64,000 nt of DNA from Treponema sp. GTDB taxonomy: Bacteria; Spirochaetota; Spirochaetia; Treponematales; Treponemataceae. The notes below the pieces were generated by a model, which saw only the letters and a list, made by a program, of their open reading frames with translations, had not been told where the DNA came from and made no database searches. The translations under genes were made by a program, and so were the position numbers. Each line of letters starts with the position of its first letter. Position 1 is the first letter of the stretch. Location of the stretch: contig JAEEVR010000015.1 in NCBI GenBank assembly GCA_016290995.1, positions 1 through 64,000 of the forward strand. Direction: 5' to 3'. This document shows, in pieces, positions 1-8,093 of this stretch.

Positions 1-2
1 CG

Positions 3-191
3 GGCAAATTTGAATGCCTTGCAAAAGAAAAATATTTTGAACTTTTAAAAAAGATTGTTCCGCTATTGCCGCCTGACATGGTCGTGCACCGCTTGACCGG
101 CGACGGCCCAAAAAAGATTTTGCTCGCCCCCGACTGGACAAAAAACAAGCGGCAAGTCCTCAACGAACTCGCCGCCTTGCGCTTGATGTGA
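3..191 (+). CDS. C-terminal end of a YhcC-type radical SAM protein (partial)
   Basis: The reading frame is open from the left edge and stops at a TGA. It contains VVHRLTGDGP, KKILLAP and a tail rich in Lys, Asn and Leu, which match the conserved C-terminus of the TIGR01212/YhcC family of radical SAM proteins. The catalytic CxxxCxxC part lies outside the window, so its function cannot be checked here. The family's reaction is not firmly established. It converges on the acyl-CoA synthetase gene, with 34 bases between the two stops. Confidence 0.75.
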   Translation, partial: GKFECLAKEKYFELLKKIVPLLPPDMVVHRLTGDGPKKILLAPDWTKNKRQVLNELAALRLM

Positions 192-225
192 CGCCCGAGC
201 GTCTTTGGCTTGCAAGCGTTCCGCG

Positions 226-1908
226 TTAAAGCTCTTCCTTGTCTTTATTATCCTTTTCGCGAATCTCGACGCGGCGGATTTTTCCGCTGATTGTTTTTGG
301 AAGTTCTTCGACAAACTCGATGATGCGCGGATACTTGTAGCTGGCCGTCTGGCTCTTGACGAATTCCTGCAGCTCAATTTCCAACTGCTTGGTCGGCTCA
401 AAGCCCTTGTTCAAAACAATCGTCGCCTTTACAAGCTGGCCGCGCTTGGGGTCAAGAACGCCGGTGACCGCGCATTCCAAAACCGCCTGGTGCTGCTGCA
501 AAACGCTTTCGACCTCAAAGGGGCTGATGCGGTAGCCTGAGCTTTTTATGATGTCGTCCGCGCGGCCCACAAACCAAATGTAGCCGTCCTCGTCCATGTA
601 GGCCGTGTCGCCAGTGTGGTAAAGGCCGTTGTCAAAGGCCTCCGCAGTAAGAACGACGTCCTTGTAGTAGCCGGAGAACAGGCCAAGCGGATGCGACTTT
701 TCGACGTCGATTACGATTTGGCCTGTTTCGTTCACGCCGCAAGTGTCGCCGTTGGGCTTTGCGATGCGGACGTCGTAGCCGGGAGCGGGCTTTCCCATAG
801 AGCCCGGCTTTGGCTCCATTCCGGGAAAGTTTCCGACGATGACCGTCGCTTCTGTCTGGCCGTAAGCCTCAAACATTTTGATTCCGGTCTGCTCGTAAAA
901 GCGGTTGTAAACTTCGGCGTTCAAAGCCTCGCCGGCGGTGACGCAATATTTTAGCGAAGACAAATCGTACTTGGAAAGATTTTGCCGAATCAAGTAGCGG
1001 TAGACCGTAGGCGGCGCGCAGAAAGTCGTGATTTTGTAATGCGCGATTTTTTGAAGAACCAAGTCGGGCTTAAATGAATCCATGTCGTAAACAAAGACCG
1101 CGCTGCCGGCAATCCACTGGCCGTAAAGCTTTCCCCAAACAGCCTTGCCCCAACCGGTTTCGGCGATGCTCAAATGCAAGCCGTCCTCGACAACGTTCTG
1201 CCAAAACTTGGCCGTGACGATATGGCCCAGCGGGTAAAGGAAATTGTGGCCGACCATTTTTGGATAGCCCGACGTTCCGCTTGTAAAATACAAAAGCATG
1301 ATGTCGTCGTTTGTCGTTCCCTCGGAACCGCTGATGCGCTCAAAAATCGGAAGGCAAAATTCATACTCGCGGTGGAAGTTGACCCAGCCAGGCCTGTCGC
1401 CGCCGACAGTGACCAAATTTTTTACTGTCGGAGATTTGGGCATCGCGGATTCGATTTCCTTCATCAACTTGTCGTCGTCAACAGAAACAATCATTTTAAT
1501 CGAAGCGGCGTTGTTGCGGTATTCCAAGTCCTTTTTTAGAAGCATTACAGTCGCGGGAACGGCAATCGCTCCGATTCTGTGCAAGGCCAAAATAAAAAGC
1601 CAGAACTCGTAGCGGCGGCGCAAAATCAGCATGACCGAGTCGCCTTTACGGATTCCGTGGGCGGTCAAAAAGTTGGCCGTCTTTTTTGACATGTCGGAAA
1701 TTTCTTTGAAGCTGAAAATCTTTTCTTCGCCGCGGTCATCGCACCAAACAAGCGCCCTTTTGTCAGGCTCGTCATTTGCATAGCGGTCCACGATATCGTA
1801 GGCAAAGTTGAAATTTGAAGGGATCTTGATTTTGAAATGTTCCTTTAAATCCTCGTATCCGTTGAATTCTCTCGGCTCTTCCAAAAACTCTTTATACAAT
1901 GAAGACAT
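226..1908 (-). CDS. AMP-forming acyl-CoA synthetase
   Basis: This is an ANL-superfamily adenylate-forming enzyme that would activate a carboxylic acid to acyl-AMP and then acyl-CoA in the cytoplasm. The phosphate-binding motif YFTSGTSGYPK lies at about residues 207-217. The adenine/acyl region has EAYGQTE, the hinge region has YHTGD, and the C-terminal catalytic lysine region has TISGKIRR. The length of about 560 residues is normal for the acetyl/medium-chain acyl-CoA synthetase branch (ACSM-like); the substrate cannot be read from sequence. An in-frame ATG exists at 1932, but I chose 1908 because AGAGGAAAAT directly precedes it. It diverges from the pseudouridine synthase gene. Confidence 0.85.
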   Translation of the reverse strand: MSSLYKEFLEEPREFNGYEDLKEHFKIKIPSNFNFAYDIVDRYANDEPDKRALVWCDDRGEEKIFSFKEISDMSKKTANFLTAHGIRKGDSVMLILRRRYEFWLFILALHRIGAIAVPATVMLLKKDLEYRNNAASIKMIVSVDDDKLMKEIESAMPKSPTVKNLVTVGGDRPGWVNFHREYEFCLPIFERISGSEGTTNDDIMLLYFTSGTSGYPKMVGHNFLYPLGHIVTAKFWQNVVEDGLHLSIAETGWGKAVWGKLYGQWIAGSAVFVYDMDSFKPDLVLQKIAHYKITTFCAPPTVYRYLIRQNLSKYDLSSLKYCVTAGEALNAEVYNRFYEQTGIKMFEAYGQTEATVIVGNFPGMEPKPGSMGKPAPGYDVRIAKPNGDTCGVNETGQIVIDVEKSHPLGLFSGYYKDVVLTAEAFDNGLYHTGDTAYMDEDGYIWFVGRADDIIKSSGYRISPFEVESVLQQHQAVLECAVTGVLDPKRGQLVKATIVLNKGFEPTKQLEIELQEFVKSQTASYKYPRIIEFVEELPKTISGKIRRVEIREKDNKDKEEL

Positions 1909-1938
1909 ATTTTCCTCTATAAAATTAGACAAATAAAA

Positions 1939-1967
1939 TTGATTTTAGTTGCATTTTATTTTATACT
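1939..1967 (+). promoter_or_regulatory. Promoter of the RluA-type gene, leaderless layout
   Basis: TTGATT and TATACT are separated by 17 bp. The ATG of the downstream gene follows the -10 after only 9 bases and has no Shine-Dalgarno, so the mRNA would begin within about three bases of the start codon. Confidence 0.55.
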
Positions 1968-1976
1968 ATATCATAT

Positions 1977-2750
1977 ATGAAGACAACACCCGACTACAGC
2001 GTCATTCACTCCGACGACGACATAATCGTATTGAACAAAAAGAGCGGCCTTTGCGTGGCCGCCGACCGCTACGACGAAGAAGCGCCGCGACTGGACCTAA
2101 TCGCGCAAGAAGAATTTGGAAAGCTTTTTGCCGTCCACAGAATCGACAAGGACACAAGCGGAATCGTCGTCTACGCCAGGAACGAAGCCGCGCACAAAAA
2201 TCTTTGCGACCAGTTCGCCGCAAGGAAAGTCCATAAAATTTACCATTGTCTTGTTCGCGGCCGCCCCCTTTGGTCCGACCTTAAAGTTACGCTCCCCCTA
2301 ATGCCGGACGGAGACGCGCGCCACAGAACAGTTGTGAACAAAACGCACGGAAAGGATTCCGTAACCGACTTTAGATTCATCGGAGCTTGCGGGCCTTTTT
2401 CTTGGCTGGAAGCGCGGCCGCTCACAGGCCGAACCCACCAAATCCGCGCGCACCTAAACGCCAACAATTTGTCGATCGTATGCGACCCCCTTTACAGCGG
2501 AAACCAGCGCGGCGTTTACCTTTCGGAATTGAAGAAACGCTACAACGGCGACTTGGAGATGGAGCGGCCGCTAATCAACCGCCTTGCCTTGCACGCCTGG
2601 AAAATTCAGTTTGAACATCCGGCCACAAAGCAGCCCGTGGAATTTGTGGCGCCCTACCCCAAAGATTTGGAAGTGACGCGAAAGCAGCTTGCAAAACTTT
2701 TTGGCGTGGATCCTTTGGAAGGCGCCAACGCGGCGGAGGGCCAGTCATGA
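1977..2750 (+). CDS. RluA-family pseudouridine synthase
   Basis: The protein would isomerise uridine to pseudouridine in rRNA or tRNA. It has the family signature HRIDKDTSG (residues 54-62), with Asp57 the expected catalytic nucleophile, followed by RTHQIRAHL, which is typical of RluA/RluC/RluD. The length of 257 residues without an N-terminal S4 domain suggests an RluA- or TruC-like member, so the target base is uncertain. No Shine-Dalgarno is visible, and the start lies 9 bases after a -10 box. The last four bases overlap the start of the omptin-like gene (ATGA), so the two are probably cotranscribed. Confidence 0.85.
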   Translation: MKTTPDYSVIHSDDDIIVLNKKSGLCVAADRYDEEAPRLDLIAQEEFGKLFAVHRIDKDTSGIVVYARNEAAHKNLCDQFAARKVHKIYHCLVRGRPLWSDLKVTLPLMPDGDARHRTVVNKTHGKDSVTDFRFIGACGPFSWLEARPLTGRTHQIRAHLNANNLSIVCDPLYSGNQRGVYLSELKKRYNGDLEMERPLINRLALHAWKIQFEHPATKQPVEFVAPYPKDLEVTRKQLAKLFGVDPLEGANAAEGQS

Positions 2751-3763
2751 AAACGCGCCGTTTTTTTGCCGCAGCAATTTTTTTCGCAACGCTTGCCGTC
2801 GTTCCGACATTCGCGCAAGACGACCGCGGACAAAGAGTTGACGGCTGGGCCTTTAGCGTTGAACCGATTTTTGGAGCGCGTCTTGGCCAATGCAAGGAAA
2901 TCGTTTGGGCCAATTCAAAAACAGCTGGCATTTACAAATTGAGCGAACTAATTTACGACATAACTCCCGCCTGGTACTACGGCCTAGACGCGCAAATTCA
3001 ATACAAGCGTTTTGGCGTCAACTTGCTTAGCAAATTTTTCATTCCGTCAAAAACCGGACGCATGACAGACTCCGACTGGCGGAACGATTCGGACTGCCAT
3101 AACGGCGACACTTCAACAAAAACCGATTATTCCGAACACGACCTTTTTTTGGGGCTTAACGGAGGAATCGGAGGATTTGACCTTGAGCTGCAAACAGATT
3201 TTAGATTTTATCCAACAAGCTTTTTGACACTGGCGCCGCTCCTGTCTTTTAACGCCCAATATTTAAAATTCAGCGCTAAGAATGGAACCGGCTATTACGG
3301 AAATAACAATGGCTCAAAGATTTATCCTTACGACGACGCAAGCCATAGAACTGTTTATGATTATGACGGAATGTCCGTCATCAATTATGACGTCTACAAT
3401 TTTTTTGTTTGGACCGGCTTGCGCGCGGATTTTCTTCCCTGTTCTTGGGCAAAAATTTCGCTGGCATCCGAAGTCGCCGTCTTTTACCTAATGATGGACT
3501 ACGACAAACATCTTTCAAACCACCAAGATTTTATCGACATAGCTTATTCCGCTTTTTTCGCCTTTAGACAAACGCTCAAAAGCGAATTTAAAATAAAAAA
3601 ATTCTTTTCCATTTGCCAAAAAACAGTTTTTTCAATAACGGGCGAAAGCAAAGGCGCAATGTATTTAAAAAAAGGCGGGGAGTCTTCATACAAAAAGTCT
3701 GGAAAAGCTGGCGGACAACTAATGTATGTAGACTTGGAACTCTCGCTTAAATTTTCTTGGTAA
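2747..3763 (+). CDS. Omptin-family outer-membrane protease (predicted)
   Basis: An N-terminal signal peptide (basic start, hydrophobic core, cleavage near TFA-QD) precedes a beta-barrel-like chain of alternating polar and aromatic residues that ends in Trp. I read it as an omptin, a ten-stranded outer-membrane aspartyl/histidyl endopeptidase. The stretch around KEIVW...KLSELIYD matches the OmpT region KEFVYD...ISQLDW. TDSDW (Asp108, Asp110) aligns with OmpT Asp83/Asp85. DYDKH (Asp253, His255) aligns with the Asp210-x-His212 dyad. All four catalytic positions therefore appear conserved. At 338 residues it is slightly longer than enterobacterial omptins (about 300). The assignment rests on motif comparison by eye. 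It overlaps the pseudouridine synthase gene by four bases. Confidence 0.72.
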   Translation: MKTRRFFAAAIFFATLAVVPTFAQDDRGQRVDGWAFSVEPIFGARLGQCKEIVWANSKTAGIYKLSELIYDITPAWYYGLDAQIQYKRFGVNLLSKFFIPSKTGRMTDSDWRNDSDCHNGDTSTKTDYSEHDLFLGLNGGIGGFDLELQTDFRFYPTSFLTLAPLLSFNAQYLKFSAKNGTGYYGNNNGSKIYPYDDASHRTVYDYDGMSVINYDVYNFFVWTGLRADFLPCSWAKISLASEVAVFYLMMDYDKHLSNHQDFIDIAYSAFFAFRQTLKSEFKIKKFFSICQKTVFSITGESKGAMYLKKGGESSYKKSGKAGGQLMYVDLELSLKFSW

Positions 3764-3825
3764 CATTTTGTAGCAAAATCACGCAAAGTGTGATACAATG
3801 ATAGACACTAAACAAGGAGCGTAAC

Positions 3826-4455
3826 ATGAAAAAAATCATAACCATAAGCCGTGAATACGGAAGCGGCGGAAGCGCCATTGGAAAAATTGTCGCCGAAAAA
3901 CTCGGTTGGAAATACTACGACAAGCAGCTCATCGACTTGGCAGCCGACGAAAGCGGACTTTCGCCAAAGTTCATCGAAAAGAGCGAGCAAAGCCTTTCAA
4001 GCGGTTGGCTTTACAACATGATGCTTGGCTCAAACTATTCCTCAAACTACGCGACGGCTACAACGCCCAACACGCTGCCCTTGGTAGACCAAATTTACAA
4101 CGCGCAAAGAACAATAATACTCAAGGTTGCCAAAGAATCGCCGTGCGTAATCGTTGGCCGCTGCGCGGATTACATTCTTCACACTAGCGAGGAATTCGCT
4201 GACAGCGACATTCTAAAACTTTTTGTTTACGCAAATCCCGACGACAGAATCAAGCGCGCGATTGAAGCTTACGGCATTCCCGAAAAAGACGCAAAAAAGA
4301 CAATCACTCAGGTCAACAAGCGCCGCGCCAACCACTACAACACATTCACCGAATGGACTTGGGGAGCTTACGAGCACTACGACATGCTCATCAACAGCTC
4401 TTATGCCGGCATCGAAGGTACGGCTGGCCTAATTGTGGACGCGGCCAAAGCCTAA
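3826..4455 (+). CDS. Cytidylate-kinase-like protein
   Basis: This is a P-loop nucleoside monophosphate kinase-like protein. SREYGSGGSAIGK near residues 8-20 is the form of Walker A seen in the cytidylate kinase-like family (Cytidylate_kin2), and it is followed by CVIVGRCADYIL and Arg-rich lid residues. At 209 residues it has normal length. It may phosphorylate CMP or another substrate; family members often coexist with a true Cmk, so no gene symbol is given. AAGGAG lies 7 bases before the ATG. Its stop overlaps the stop of the convergent CNNM gene by four bases. Confidence 0.8.
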   Translation: MKKIITISREYGSGGSAIGKIVAEKLGWKYYDKQLIDLAADESGLSPKFIEKSEQSLSSGWLYNMMLGSNYSSNYATATTPNTLPLVDQIYNAQRTIILKVAKESPCVIVGRCADYILHTSEEFADSDILKLFVYANPDDRIKRAIEAYGIPEKDAKKTITQVNKRRANHYNTFTEWTWGAYEHYDMLINSSYAGIEGTAGLIVDAAKA

Positions 4456-5720
4456 AACTTAATCCTGACCGTTTTTATCCTTCGCTGGGATTGGTCTTCG
4501 ACCACAAAAAGCGCGCGGCCGATTCGCGCGGCTTCTCCGGAGGATGGAAGCGCGTCAAACTTTTCCATCAACAAGCCGGCAAGCGTGTCAAAGTTTTCGC
4601 TGGCCAAATTCAAGTTCAAAATAGAATTCAAGTCAGTCAAGCGCATATCGCCTGGAACCAAAAATTCTTTTGACGAAATAATCTTAATCCTGTCTTCCGC
4701 CGGAACTTCTTGGTGCTTGTTTCCAGCGTCGCTCATTCTTCCGAACAAGCCGCGCATCACGTCGTCAAGCGTAACGATTCCCGCGGTGCAGCCCTGCTCG
4801 TCCAGCGCCACGGCAAACGAACGCTTTTCTTTTTTCAAGGTCTGAATCAATTCTATTACCGAAAAAGTTTCGGGAACGTACAAGGGCGACGTCATGTAGT
4901 CCACGATAAAAAAAGCGCCGGGAAGATTCCGCTCAAACAAAACGTCTTTGTAATACAAAACGCCGGTGACGTTTTCCTTGGAATCTTTGTAGACGGGCAA
5001 ATGCGAGTAGCCGGAATTCTTAAAGGCTTCGACGACAGTCGCCCTTGTGTCGCTTTCCTTTATGTAAGTTACGAGGGAACGGTGTTTCATAATGTTGTGG
5101 ACGGTCAAGTCGGAGATTTCCAAAATTTTGTCCAACATATTTTTTTCGGATTTTTCCAAAGCGCCGTCATCCGCTCCAGCCTGGATCAAAGTCTTAAGCT
5201 CGCCTTCTTGGATAATCGCGTCGTTTCTTTTCCAAAGAGCGTCAACAATAAAAGCCGTTCCCTTTGAAATGTTGGAAAAAACCCAGACAACGGGCCAAAA
5301 GCCGTTCTTTAGCAATTCAAGCGGAACGGAAGAGCGCGCGGCGATTTTGTCGGTTCTGTCCTCAAGGCCCGCGACAGTTTTTGGAATGATTTCGCCAAAG
5401 ACCGTTACAAAAAAAGTTATGGCTGCGGTGGCGATCGCGACGCCCTTGTTGCCCACCAACTCAATCGCAAGCGCGGTGGCGATGGAAGACGCAAGCGTGT
5501 TGATGAAATTTATTCCGATAAGGACAACCGTCAATACGCTGTCCATGTCCGCGCGCAAGCGGGCGACTCTTTTTGCGCCGGGCTTTCTTGCTCGCAGCAT
5601 TTTTCGCACGCGAATGTTGGTCATAGAAAGAAAGGCGGTTTCGCTTCCGGCAAAAAAAGCGATAAGCCAAACAAGAAAAATCAAAAGGCCGCTTGTCCAA
5701 AGAATTTTAGTCCAATTCAT
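4452..5720 (-). CDS. CNNM/CorC-type membrane protein with CBS pair
   Basis: An N-terminal DUF21 (CNNM) transmembrane domain with four hydrophobic segments in the first about 180 residues is followed by a CBS-domain pair (about 200-330) and a C-terminal CorC_HlyC domain (about 345-420). Such proteins are linked to Mg2+/Co2+ efflux or homeostasis and were formerly called hemolysins; the ion cannot be predicted. It overlaps the upstream paralogue by four bases, so the two form a cotranscribed tandem pair, possibly acting as a heteromer. Confidence 0.85.
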   Translation of the reverse strand: MNWTKILWTSGLLIFLVWLIAFFAGSETAFLSMTNIRVRKMLRARKPGAKRVARLRADMDSVLTVVLIGINFINTLASSIATALAIELVGNKGVAIATAAITFFVTVFGEIIPKTVAGLEDRTDKIAARSSVPLELLKNGFWPVVWVFSNISKGTAFIVDALWKRNDAIIQEGELKTLIQAGADDGALEKSEKNMLDKILEISDLTVHNIMKHRSLVTYIKESDTRATVVEAFKNSGYSHLPVYKDSKENVTGVLYYKDVLFERNLPGAFFIVDYMTSPLYVPETFSVIELIQTLKKEKRSFAVALDEQGCTAGIVTLDDVMRGLFGRMSDAGNKHQEVPAEDRIKIISSKEFLVPGDMRLTDLNSILNLNLASENFDTLAGLLMEKFDALPSSGEAARIGRALFVVEDQSQRRIKTVRIKF

Positions 5721-7024
5721 TCGTCGCCCTCCGAATCTTGGACTTCTTCTTTTTCGCGGACAAGAAGAACTTTTTCTATTCTAAATCCGTCAAGCTTTTC
5801 AACGATAAAATTCCAGCCTTCAAAATTCACTTTGTCGCCGGCTTCGGCAATGCGGCCGATTTTTTCCATAATCCAGCCGCCGACGCTTTCGTTTATGTCA
5901 GAATTAAGGTTCAACCGCAATGCTTCGTTTATGTCAGAAAGTCGCGTCGTTCCTTCCACTTCAAATTCATTCGAGTCTACAGGAATCGTTGACGAAACGT
6001 TGGCCGCTTTTGAAAATTCCGAGATTCCCGCTCCAAACATTTCGGCGGCGATGTCTTCTTTTGTCAGTATTCCTTCAGTTCCCGAATATTCGTCAACGAC
6101 AATCGCCATTGTCTGCCGGTTTTCGCGCAAGATTTGTTGGGTTGACGACATATTTTTTGTTTCAAGGATAAAAAGCGGAGGGCGCATCACGCTCCGCAAA
6201 GAAAAACTTTTTTTGTTGCCGGAATAAAACAGCAAGTCCTTTATGTATACCGTTCCAACGATGTCGTCGATGTCGCGGCGGTAAACAGGAAAGCGCGAAA
6301 ACAAAGTCCGCTTGCTAAGCTCCAAAACTTTGTCGTAGCTGTCGTCGATGTGCACAAAAGTGATTTGCTTGCGCGGAATCATAATGTCTTGCGCTTCAAG
6401 GTCTTTAAACTTAAAGACGCGGTTCATCAAATTTTTTTCGCCATGCTCGATGATTCCGCTTTCGGCGCTGACGTCCAAAAAAGTCTTTATGTCTTCCACC
6501 GTAAAGGAGGTTTGCTCGTTCTTAACTTTTATGCCGCGCAAAAAAAGAACAAAGCGCGACACAGCCGTAAAAACCAAAACAATCGGCCGCATGACGACAA
6601 CAACAAACTGGACAAAGCCGCTAAGGCCGTAAGCGATTGGATCAGGATGTCGGGTGCAAACAGCCTTTGGGGTGATCTCTCCAAAAAGCAAAAGCAACAA
6701 GGTTGCGACAAAGGTTGTGATTGCGATTGCCTTGCTTCCAAAGACTTTTAGAGCGAAGGCCGTAAGAATCGCGCTGAGCATTACGTTGACCAAGTCGTTT
6801 GAAACAAGCAGGGTGTTTATCATCCGCTCCTTGTTCTTTAAAAGCTTGGCGACTCTCAGCGCTCGTTTGTTTCCCGCGCGGCATCGGACTCTTAGCCGTA
6901 ATTTGTTTACTGACAAGAAAGCGCTTTCGCTTACCGAAAACAGCATCGAAAGCGTTATTAGAACCGCCGCTGAAATTATTAACGCGGGAATCGATATGTC
7001 GGAGACAGACGGAGGTTCGTTCAT
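5717..7024 (-). CDS. CNNM/CorC-type membrane protein, tandem paralogue
   Basis: It has the same architecture as its neighbour: DUF21 membrane domain, CBS pair (motifs IMIPR, FPVYRRD and DDIVGTVYIKDLL) and CorC_HlyC domain. At 435 residues, it has diverged substantially, so the duplication is old. The start codon overlaps the stop of the lipoprotein gene by one base (TAATG), and its own end overlaps the next gene by four, indicating one translationally coupled three-gene operon. Confidence 0.85.
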   Translation of the reverse strand: MNEPPSVSDISIPALIISAAVLITLSMLFSVSESAFLSVNKLRLRVRCRAGNKRALRVAKLLKNKERMINTLLVSNDLVNVMLSAILTAFALKVFGSKAIAITTFVATLLLLLFGEITPKAVCTRHPDPIAYGLSGFVQFVVVVMRPIVLVFTAVSRFVLFLRGIKVKNEQTSFTVEDIKTFLDVSAESGIIEHGEKNLMNRVFKFKDLEAQDIMIPRKQITFVHIDDSYDKVLELSKRTLFSRFPVYRRDIDDIVGTVYIKDLLFYSGNKKSFSLRSVMRPPLFILETKNMSSTQQILRENRQTMAIVVDEYSGTEGILTKEDIAAEMFGAGISEFSKAANVSSTIPVDSNEFEVEGTTRLSDINEALRLNLNSDINESVGGWIMEKIGRIAEAGDKVNFEGWNFIVEKLDGFRIEKVLLVREKEEVQDSEGDE

Positions 7025-8085
7025 TATTCCGCGCTGTTCTCCGAAGACGCCTGGGCTTCTTCCGCTTTCTTCGCTTCGGTCTCTATTTGGTTGGCCAAAA
7101 TCTTTTCTTGGCGCTCAAGCAAAAAGCGGCAGCGCTCGGCAAGCTGCGACTGGGAATCCAATTCAATGGCGGCGTTCAAGTACTTGATGATTTCTTTTGA
7201 GTTCTCGACGCTCATATCGTTCTTTCCGGTGATGTAGGCCGCCGCAAAATAGCTGCGCTGCTTTTCTTCGACAGAAAGGAACTTTGACTTTAAGGGCTCC
7301 AAATAACAGTCAACGGCCTTGTCCGGCTCTCGGCGCAAGTAACATTCCATAGCTTTTGTGGAAGCGCGGGCAAGCAAATACTTTCCCACCAAGCCGCTTT
7401 CGTTCTTTTTGTCCAACTTGATGACTTGGTCGCTCAACTCGCGCAATTGGTAGCGGTAGTTGGCGTTGGTCTGTTCAAAAAGCTCGTCGATTTTTGCCAC
7501 TCGGTCAAGGCCTTTGGCGGCGTCGATTTCGGCAAGAAGCTTTTCCATGTCGTCGATGTTTTTTCTGTCAAGCTCGACAATCTTTAGCAAGTCCTGGGGA
7601 TTTTCAATCGGCAAGTAAGTGATGTTGCAAATCACGTAGCCTTGCTTTGTCAAAACCACAACGGCTGGAGTAGTGTCCACTCCGTAAACAACGGCGACTT
7701 TCATGTCGCGATCGTTTTGCGCCTCGTTAAAGCCTTCGGCCTTTCTAGAAAAACGCTCGCGGCTGTAGTCGATGCGGCAAGTTTCAAACTCGCCTCCAAA
7801 CAACTCGTTGTAGTCGCCGGCTTGAAGAACGTTGTTAACGATTTTTTCGTTAAGGCCGCCGTCCTCAATTTTTGTAAAAAAGAGCAAAATCTTTTTGCCG
7901 CTTTTTTGGGCCGCGCTTAAAACGCTGTCAAAGTCGTTGTAAACGCCGTAAGCGTCGGGCGCGGACTTTTTTGAGCAGCCGCAAAATACCGCGGCCATCG
8001 CTAAAAGCGCGATAAAAAGCGCGGCGGCCTTATTGGCCTTATTATTTTTTTCCGCGCGGGTTTGAATACAATTTTTATTCATCAT
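7024..8085 (-). CDS. Lipoprotein with thioredoxin-like fold and helical repeats
   Basis: A hydrophobic N-terminus ends in a lipobox (VFCGC), so it is a probable lipoprotein facing the periplasm. Residues about 45-175 resemble a thioredoxin-like domain (a KKILLFF beta strand and a cis-Pro-like TTPAVVVL) but lack a CxxC pair, so redox activity is unlikely. The remainder is helical and TPR-like. A GTG-ATG-ATG run allows three starts; I chose the first ATG because AAGGA lies 5 bases upstream. It heads the CNNM pair. I do not know a specific function. Confidence 0.65.
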   Translation of the reverse strand: MMNKNCIQTRAEKNNKANKAAALFIALLAMAAVFCGCSKKSAPDAYGVYNDFDSVLSAAQKSGKKILLFFTKIEDGGLNEKIVNNVLQAGDYNELFGGEFETCRIDYSRERFSRKAEGFNEAQNDRDMKVAVVYGVDTTPAVVVLTKQGYVICNITYLPIENPQDLLKIVELDRKNIDDMEKLLAEIDAAKGLDRVAKIDELFEQTNANYRYQLRELSDQVIKLDKKNESGLVGKYLLARASTKAMECYLRREPDKAVDCYLEPLKSKFLSVEEKQRSYFAAAYITGKNDMSVENSKEIIKYLNAAIELDSQSQLAERCRFLLERQEKILANQIETEAKKAEEAQASSENSAE

Positions 8086-8093
8086 CACATTCC

